NCBI RefSeq assembly: GCF_026151205.1
Contig: NC_087082.1
Location: 14,169,365-14,233,364, forward strand
Reading direction: 5' to 3'
DNA from: Bolinopsis microptera
Taxonomy: Eukaryota > Ctenophora > Tentaculata > Lobata > Bolinopsidae
Length of the DNA: 64,000 bases
Of the stretch, positions 46,215-56,400 are shown one piece after another. The notes beneath the pieces are model-generated. The model was not told the origin of the DNA. It searched no databases and saw only the letters and a list, made by a program, of their open reading frames with translations. The stretch's first letter is position 1. Each line of letters begins with the position of its first letter. Made by a program: the position numbers and the translations under genes.

Positions 46215-49200
46215 ATGGTTGTAGCCGATGTGGTTCTAGATGAAAGCTGCAACTCTTGTGGAGTTCATCATAACCTGTCCAGAGTATCCACTATCTTACC
46301 TGTTGTCTCGGTTGATGATGCTTTAGAATTCTTGGTACAACTTTGTAGCGAACTAACAGATCAGGAAAAGCACAACGTGTGTAAGTTATGAAGTTTCATT
46401 CAATATCTAACTAATAATAATGATGTTACGTTTTTCTAAATATTTCAACAATTTCAATAAAATTTAGGAAAAAATGAGCGACTGAATATTAAAGGACCAG
46501 TTAACTGAAAAAAAAGTTATCCTCATATTTTGACAGATTGTGACAAATAGCAAACTAAGCAACGAGTCGAAATTCCTAAATCTCTAGCTGCTCTCTAACG
46601 CGTGTAATTAGCGTTTGTATTATTTTGGCGATGACGTCATAAAGTCCCTTGCGCGCACAGAGTAGCTCGTGAGACTGTATTTTACAGGTAGAAAATGGAC
46701 ATAATACAATGTTTCTCCCCCAAATAACTCGAAAAGTAAGTATTTTAGGGTACATGTTGCTTCATAAGTTGTATATAAACATGGCCATTCTGCACAATTT
46801 GCACTCATTCAAAAATCTGTAGGGCCTTCATAGCCCAATTTACGAGATGCCCATATTTTAGCATGATTTCTGGAACCGAAAATCAGTTTTTCGCCAATAA
46901 CTGAAAAAGTAAGCACTTTAAGGCATATGTTTGTTCGTAAGTCATATATTAGTATGCTAATTACGGTTCTTTTGCACCCTGTCTAAAGACTCTATCACGA
47001 TCCTATCGAAAATGGTCTCAGTACCACGCCCAAAATGGTTTTTGGCAAATTTCTCGAAAAGCAAGGATTTTAGGCCATGTGTTGCTCAGTAACTCCTATA
47101 TAAACATGCATATGCCGCTTGGTTTAAGCCTATTTAGAAGTCTCTAAGAGAAGCAAGGGGTCGGTTACGTTGTTGGGTCAATATGGGCGTGGCCCTCCTG
47201 GGTTTTCTCCACGGTCAAAAAATGTCTCCAAACGAAAATCGTTTATTTATAACTTCGGGAAGGTTTGTGCAAAGTTTCGTGAGTATTTGAGCATTTGCAG
47301 GTTCATTTCCATAAATGTCCATAAATGACTGGACTACACAACTTTAGAGTTAACTTTAGAGAAACTCTTAAGTCATTTATCTCAAATTAAGCTGTTAGTG
47401 TCCATGATCAACCTGTGGCGACAATGTTTAACGTGAAATGTAAAAATCAGGAGTAATATAAAAAGTGTATTTTTAGATTAAAGTGCTAGCTCATAGTTTT
47501 AGAATTGTATAGATTAGGTAACGTTGGTCGTTTAGCCATCTAACAATCGATCGTGCCGTAATATATGGCCAGAGAATAATAGGGTCTTGGAAATTCTATA
47601 GTTGTTCAGTGGGTCGATTGACTGAACACGTTTGCACTTGGTATTTAAACTTACCAGTAGTTTATTTATGTTATGTACCGATGATAATGCAATTAGGATA
47701 ACAACTAGGTAAGCCGTAAGTCTAATTCAAAACACACCGCACACCGTACACACCAATCAGTATAACTATTTGGTAGACCGGGTATTTTGGCGGGAATTCT
47801 GTTCCCACGGCACTGTTCTGATAGAAGCTACTTCTACTAATAATCCCAGAGGAACGGCCGTAAAGTAGCCAGACTTCTTGTCTCCTGTACTGGCTGACAC
47901 ATGTGGATTAAAGTTAGAAATTTCGCTATGATATAAATATAATTGCTCTCGGAATTGAACAAACTCCTACTTATCTAGATCCTTTCTAAATTCGTTAGAG
48001 TTTCATGGACTGGGGAAAAATAATCGGTACAGTCTCCCTGCTTGTGTAATTAAGCAATGAAAACAATCCAAAATTATCACATTATATGACATAAGTTGTA
48101 ATAGCAGAAACTTTCTAACCGTACATTCACCCGCCACTGTTCAAGAAATTATGTCACTGTTTAAAATCATGACGTGAGCACTGTACATACAATCAGCTAT
48201 TCCTTTAGTTAGGATGATAGCCAAAACTATAAGGATTTTGGAGAACTAGGGTAATAGTCATAATTCTAAAATTTGAGTGAGTTACACGTGTTTTATTGAC
48301 GATGATAAACATTTGCAATGTATTACGCTATGCAAGCGCGCACTGAGGGACTTTATGACGTCACGACGCCACAGCTTATTATTGCAATAACACGCGTTAC
48401 ACGTACGCTAGAGAATTGGTTCTTTCGGCGATACGATTCTTTACCAGTTTGTCACAGCTGATTTAAATCTTAGCCAAATTGGAGACTACAAATTTTTCAG
48501 TTAACTGGTCCTTTAATCACCAAATTATTCAAAAATATCATTGTGTGATTTAATTCGTTGTGTAAATTTGATTAAAATTCTATCTAATAAGCAAAAAACT
48601 ATATAAATCCTTTATTATGCTGTCTTTTATAAATCCTGATCTGTATTTAGGGAGTATACTGCAGACAGCAGAAAGCAAATACTTCAGACAGTACGTGCCA
48701 AAAGAAAGGGACTCCTTGGCAGGGCACAAGTTACAAATTGTGCTACAGTGGTTTAGATCTGATGAAACTGTATGTTATTTTAATCTTTCCATTCAAATTT
48801 GATATTTTTATCGAGCAGTCTGGAGAAAATGTATGATGGGAAAGAATTACCTCAGCTTTATTGACGTTTCTAAATATGGGTTCTCTCTAGGCAGTAACAA
48901 TAAAACTTAACTATTTTCACGATAAGTAGCAAATAGAACTTCAGCAAACCACGCTATTATCATATAACGTACATAGTAATTTAACTTCACAATTCTCATA
49001 AATGGTACTAATAAAACTCACCTTTATATTCCAGTAATTACTTTATTTAAACAAAATTAGGCATACAAAACTTCTCAATATCGTCACATTATTAGTGGCT
49101 GCCTGTGCAAATCCAGGAATTTAAACAATATATTATTTTCAGAAAGAGCCCCAGAGGTTGACCTTTATTCTAAAAGCTCTGTCTTATGTTGAGCAGAAAG

Positions 49201-50420
49201 TTCTGTACCTACTCAGAGATTTCCTTACACCATACAGTAAGTTATAAAATAATCAAATGCATAGATTAAAAATGATAGATTAAAAATGATAATTTTAAAG
49301 TATGAGACGGATGTTTACCTTGTTGAGTTTGTCAGAGCATCTTGTGGAACTATATCACTATAGTACTATAATGTAGATCCACTATGTGCCAAGCCCACTG
49401 ATCAAAGTGAGAATCCTAGTTGAGCGGTAATATTATAAAAAGAGCTGTTCTTTATTGGAGCATCTCCAATTTCCATGCTTTGCAGCTTGTTCAAATATAC
49501 CGTTAAAGTATTGATACTTGGTAATACAATACCCAATACCCTAACAAAACCAACCAGTTGCCATGGAGACTCACCCTGTCCCCAACAACGCTAATTTATA
49601 TTTGTGGGGTATTTGTGGAAATCTGGCAATCAATAAAACTGCTCTTCCGTCAAGTAGATAGTTGGTAAAATACCACGTGGGCTGATTTGTTAATTTCGAG
49701 AAAAACGTTTGGTTAAATTTATGTACGTAACTTTTTAGTGAATTGTTAGTTATCTGTCGCTCTTAGTAAGAGCCATTATTTACGAGGGAGCATGCTCATT
49801 TATTCTGACATCATATTTATAATTAGAAATCCACTACACAATTTACTGCCTAAAATGTAATGACACTAGCTTCACTGCTAATATCTATTGATGTAAGCTA
49901 ATTTTAGATGCTAATCAATGTAAAGGGTTTAAGTTAAATAGATAAATGGTGGGATAGAGGGGCACAATGTTCTGCGATCAAATTAACTTCCTTTTGGTCA
50001 GATCGTGTGATACATGTTAACGCATTTTGTGTTACCATGGCAACACACTTTGTAATATTACTGTGTAGCAGGCTGCAGGAACACAGGGATTTATAACACA
50101 CGCGTCTTTAATACTGCATACTGTAACCATGGCATTTTTTGGGAGCTTCATTAAGTTTAATTGCCGCATAGCTAATGTAAGAATGAAGCTAATGATAAAA
50201 CAACACTATCACTACCCAAACAAGGCACAAGTGAGCGTTTATTTCAGTATAATTGAAACTTGAGGCAATGAAGACGTGGGCAATGTAAGCTTAATATTTG
50301 TAATCAGTTTGTACTTTGACACTGTTTCTTTAAATACTCAACAAGTCTTTAATAATATCTAACTACAGGTGATCTGAAGAGTGAAGACGACTTTAAACCA
50401 GATGCTACTCACTGTCCCTG
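46215..50420 (+). CDS. FBXW10-like exons 1-4, N-terminal region
   Basis: Exon 1 (166 nt) encodes MVVADVVLDESCNSCGVHHN and a short helix; exons 2 and 3 encode an alpha-helical region (ILQTAESKYFRQYVPKERDS; FILKALSYVEQKVLYLLRDF). Exon 4 (52 nt) ends ATHCPW, with the donor inside the first unit of the 29-bp array. Intron 1 is 2.3 kb and holds a 2.0-kb TIR element. No named domain is visible; a helical N-terminus of about 143 residues before the F-box is consistent with the family. Confidence 0.65.
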
Positions 50421-53400
50421 GTAAGTTCAGATGCTACTCACTGTCCCTGGTAAGTTCAGATGCTACTCACTGTCCCTAGTAAGTTCAGATGCTACTCACT
50501 GTCCCTGGTAAGTTCAGATGCTACTCACTGTCCCTGGTAAGTTCAGATGTTACTCACTGTCCCTGGTAAGTTCAGATGCTACTCACTGTCCCTGGTAAGT
50601 TCAGATGCTACTCACTGTCCCTGGTAAGTTCAGATGCTACTCACTGTCCCTGGTAAGTACAGATGCTACTCACTGTCCCTGGTAAGTTCAGATGTTACTC
50701 ACTGTCCCTGGTAAGTACAGATGCTACTCACTGTCCCTGGTAAGTTCAGATGTTACTCACTGTCCCTGGTAAGTTCAGATGCTACTCACTGTCCCTGGTA
50801 AGTTCAGATGCTACTCACTGTCCCTGGTAAGTTCAGATGCTACTCACTGTCCCTGGTAAGTTCAGATGCTACTCACTGTCCCTGGTAAGTTTTCAGATGC
50901 TACTCACTGTCCCTAGTAAGTTCAGATGCTACTCACTGTCCCTGGTAAGTTCAGATGCTACTCACTGTCCCTGGTAAGTTCAGATGTTACTCACTGTCCC
51001 TGGTAAGTTCAGATGCTACTCACTGTCCCTGGTAAGTTCAGATGCTACTCACTGTCCCTGGTAAGTTCAGATGTTACTCACTGTCCCTGGTAAGTTCAGA
51101 TGCTACTCACTGTCCCTGGTAAGTTCAGATGCTACTCACTGTCCCTGGTAAGTTCAGATGCTACTCACTGTCCCTGGTAAGTTCAGATGCTACTCACTGT
51201 CCCTGGTAAGTTCAGATGCTACTCACTGTCCCTGGTAAGTTCAGATGCTACTCACTGTCCCTGGTAAGTTCAGATGCTACTCACTGTCCCTGGTAAGTTC
51301 AGATGCTACTCACTGTCCCTGGTAAGTTCAGATGCTACTCACTGTCCCTGGTAAGTTCAGATGCTACTCACTGTCCCTGGTAAGTTCAGATGCTACTCAC
51401 TGTCCCTGGTAAGTTCAGATGCTACTCACTGTCCCTGGTAAGTTCAGATGCTACTCACTGTCCCTGGAAAGTTCAGATGCTACTCACTGTCCCTGGTTAG
51501 TTTACAACGCGGTGAGGGTGGGAGGGGAAGGTTTCAAAGGAAGAAACAATAAGGTTTTGAGGGAGGTTCATGTTTAAACAGTGCAATGTTTACAGGTCGG
51601 GACAATGGCCGTGTTTCTCGGAGAGAAGTGGGTGTGTGGACTTCATATCCCGGCTACCAGTTACCGTCTCTAAACTCATTCTCTGTTTTGTGGGGGTCAA
51701 CAACATTTGGGGTGCTAGGCTCGTTTCCAAACGCTGGTTAGTTATAAGAAAATGTAGATAAGAAAATGTAGATAAGATAATGTAGATATCAGATAAGTTA
51801 TCAGATACGAAAATTTAGATAATCAGTTTTCTAGCTGTTCTATTCTAAAATTAGTTGCTCGGACGAGACAACAGTAACTGACTGACCAGTGACCCCCCCC
51901 CCCCCCCCCCCCCCCCCCGACTGACTAACCCCACAAATCTGCAGGTACATGATAATAAAGGAAGTGTTGAGGGAGCACAAACAGTTTCAAGCGCACGTGT
52001 TCCGTTGCAGAGCGCTGCGCCCCGCCATGCGCAACGTCAACCCCACATTTGCTAACAAAGTGGCACTGTGTTTCACATCCGGGGTGTGCACCACTGGTCA
52101 CCCTTATGTCAGGTCTCTTCTTTTCCTTTTTTTACACAATTACTGTGCAATAAGTAGGGTTTAATTAGTTAGTTTTCACTTTTAATAAGTTAGATTATTG
52201 ATATTTGCTCTGTCATTTTGATATGATAAATATGTAGTTTAACAGATAAACTAGCAGTGAGGAAGAGCCGGGATCTACTAAGGTCATTCTAGAAGAAAGG
52301 AATGTGTACTGCGCGGCTTACCACGTGCATAATCTCTATAGATTCAAAGGTAATAACGATTACCATGAGACTTGAATTTTACCAATAATTGATGTGATCG
52401 TTTCATTATATTAGTACCACAGAGACTTTTTTTAAATAAGATAGTTGGTTGAATTATTAATTAATTATTAAATATTATATTAAAATTATATTAAAACTGA
52501 TTTAGGATATTCCAGATCCGCACAGACAGTTGCATTATTGTCGAGGCAAATATTTTGCTATTGGTTCAAATGATAGACGAATACACATAAGGTCCATGGA
52601 AACGGGTGAGCAGTAAATACCCAGTTCGTTTTTCGTTAATATCGTTAATTAAATGATTAGCTAATTATAAGAATGATTGCAGTATTCCCTCCTTATCTCG
52701 GATAACCTTATCTCAGGTAAGCTACACAAGACAATAATGGGGCATGCAGGTAGTATACAATCACTGTTGCTTATAGAGAAACTCAGAATAGTAATTTCAG
52801 GTTAGTAGTATAGAGTACAGCTATATATAGATATAACCATCAACCAAAGTCATTGTGTTTTGTGAATTATAATAACTATTAAGCGTACCAGACATTGCCA
52901 TTGAATAGTCAAACATTATGGTTACTGTGGTTACTGTGGTTACTATGGTTACTAAACACAATGGTACGGATATTGTTACAATACTTGTCACCAGGAAGTT
53001 ACGATCTGACGATCAGGGCGTGGTCAATAGAAACAGGGGCCTACCTGCGGTTGTGGAGGGGACACCGGGGAACTATATCCTGTCTAGATCACAACGACAC
53101 GTCAGTTACACTAATTATCAGTTTATTTAATAGTACAATCTACGTGATTACGTTTAATTACCTAACCATGTAATCAACTAATCGACTAATTAATATCGCT
53201 CTCAGTCTGCTGATATCTGGGGCTCGTGATAGTATGGTAAAGGTGTGGTATCTAATTAATATCGTTCTCAGTCTGCTGATATCTGGGGCTCGAGATAGTA
53301 TGGTAAAGGTGTGGTATCTAATTAATATCGTTCTCAGTCTGCTGATATCTGGGGCTCGTGATAGTATGGTAAAGGTCTGGTATCTGAAGAAGGCGATGAT

Positions 53401-56400
53401 AAAGCGCACTTTTCACCATCCCCGTCCCATTATATCAGTAAGGTTGCTCGGAGACAGAGCTGCTGTTGGTACAGAGTCACATCACTTATACTTGTGGGAC
53501 ATTAACCAGGGGACCAAATTAAAGGTATGTGGGACATTAACCAGGGGACCAAATTAAAGGTATGTGGGACATTAACCAGGGGACCAAATTAAAGGTATGT
53601 GGGACATTAACCAGGGGACCAAATTAAAGGTATGTGGGACATTAACCAGGGGACCAAATTAAAGGTATGTGGGACATTAACCAGGGGACCAAATTAAAGG
53701 TATGTGGGACATTAACCAGGGGACCAAATTAAAGGTGTGTGGAACATTAACCAGGGGACCAAATTAAAGGTATGTGGGACATTAACCAGGGGACCAAATT
53801 AAAGGTATGTGGGACATTAACCAGGGGACCAAATTAAAGGTATGTGGGACATTAACCAGGGGACAAAATTAAAGGTATGTGGGACATTAACCAGGGGACC
53901 AAATTAAAGGTATGTGGGACATTAACCAGGGGACTAAATTAAAGGTATGTGGGACATTAACCAGGGGACCAAATTAAAGGTATGTGGGACATTAACTAGG
54001 GGACCAAATTAAAGGTATGTGGGACATTAACCAGGGGACCAAATTAAAGGTATGTGGGACATTAACCAGGGGACCAAATTAAAGGTATGTGGGACATTAA
54101 CCAGGGGACCAAATTAAAGGTATGTGGGACATTAACCAACGGACCAAATTAAAGGTGGGTAAATTGGGAAAAAGGGATCCTTTTATCTATGTATATTGAG
54201 GGTCGTTCCCTTCTAGCTTTCGTCACGAGTGAGCTTTCGATTTTTTAAATGCAGAGTTTCTTGGGAGCTGGAAACCGACTTAGTTTGCAATGACAAGCCT
54301 AAGCTGTGCTGAAGAATTACGTTTAGATGAGCGAATAAAGATGTACAAAGTAGAGGACTTTTGAAAGATCCTAATATCCCCCAGGTTTTCAGCACTGTTG
54401 GTGCTGTATACTGTGTGAATATAACTCCACATTTCATAATGGGAGGAGCACACAATGTCATGTACATTTGGAACATGATATCTTTGAAGGAGGCCCCAAT
54501 GTTCACCCTTCCTCACCCAGGGTTTGTTATTTTTACTTTCTCTTTTCAGTTTTACTGCAGCTAAGGAAACAATTGGTTAAATTCATTATGTGTGGGATGT
54601 ATAAGATACTGTCCGTTTATAAAGGGTCAGTCACCCGTCACATACTATACAACTTAGACTCCCCTCCCCCAACTTTACACACAGCTATTGTGTGTATTCC
54701 TAGCCTTCTCTCCGTTACGATGGCTAACGACGATCTTATTAAATACCGATTCAAACCGATTGTCACATCAAAATATCTAAAACCATGTCAATCAGCGGTA
54801 CCTTGACTGGAGGCGGCGTCCTCCGAACCTGAATTCTATGATTATCCCGTGATCTATTTTGTACGCTGCGCGCGTCTTAAACCACGTTTTCTGCTTGCAG
54901 GCGTGTGTTATCAGTGCAGTATTGCTACGTGCGGTGTGTGACTGGGTGTGACGACGGAAAGATAAGAGTTTGGAGTTTGGTATCTGGAGACTGTATCAAG
55001 GTTATACGAGCCAATGCAAAGGGAGATCCCATCACAGCTCTGTTTGTAGATATTGATAGGTCAGTGACTGTTAACTATAAGATCCCTGTTACCACTATTA
55101 CTACCTCTATTACTACTGCTTTTAGTTAGCAGACAAGCTTTCGCTCATTAATTTGTTACTCCATCGCATCGTAAAAAATTGAAAAAATTGAAAAGGAGCG
55201 AAGACAGGTTGCTCTTTGTTCATATCATTGTTAAGGACCCATGTAAATTTCAAAAAATCAAGTTCCCACCTATTTCTCAACGGATTATCTGACAGGTTGG
55301 TGGTTAACACAACAAGTACTGTTATATCCCTCAACTTCATATCTACTACCTGGGATTACTGCTCTCAGAGGTTCTCCGAGGTAAGTTATCGTATCTTGTT
55401 ACGTATTCGTGTGTAAATTTGTAGTGATCCCGGGATCAATACAAATTTACACAAGAATACATTGCAACCATGCGACTCATAAAGAATATTCCAATCCGGA
55501 TTTTACATATCTTGTTACCATGGTTACTCAGTTACTTATATCGTTACCATCGTTATTGCTTATCTTGTAACCATGGTTAGTTATCCTCTTATTAACATGC
55601 GAACGTCTTGCATTGTTACCATGACAGCTGTGTGATCAAATCTTCAGCAAGAGGTGGCCAATACTTTAATCAATAAATTAGCTATATAATATAAATGTTA
55701 TAGTAATTATCTAGCTATGTGTCTACTGTACAGCACATTTCATAAAACTGCTGTCAGTTTTTTACCATTGCTAAGCAGTATTGTAGATTCTTTTATTCGT
55801 AAAATGTCATCTATGAACACAAGATAACAGCTGCAGATTACGTTTCATATTTTCAACCCTGACCAATTGCCCAGGAGTAATATTAAAGGGGGCAATATAA
55901 TCTAATGAACTATAACTAGATCTAATGATCTATAACTAGATAAAATAAGAACTTGTTTAGGAGAAGAGGCAGAGCCAAGAGGGGCCGGGAGATAACAAGA
56001 GGACGCTAAAAAGAAGATGTAAATCAGCTGTTCAGCTTAGAACACAGTCAGTAATAAGTCATTAGACAGTAGACACACTTTTAATTTATCATTACAAGCT
56101 GCACTAATTTTATACCTTACTATATTATCAATTCAGCCCACCATACTTAGTCTATCACATCTCATAGTACTGTCTTGCATAATATCACATTTTTGCTCAA
56201 TTCAGCACATATTTATTGCACTCTAAACGTCTGTCGGCCAATAGAGAAGTGTTTCTAGATCACGTGTTTTAGTAGGGACCAATGAGAAACACACAATTTC
56301 AGCATCAAGAACATGACGACAAATCTTTCTGGTCAGGGAGCAGTGAGGTACAGGCAATATGTTTTTATTTTATTCACTTTTGTTCGAGTTTTCTATAGAT

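Noticed and set aside
50400-51497. CRISPR-like array (29-bp repeat)
   Set aside because: Units are contiguous with no spacers, and the genome is eukaryotic; it is a minisatellite.
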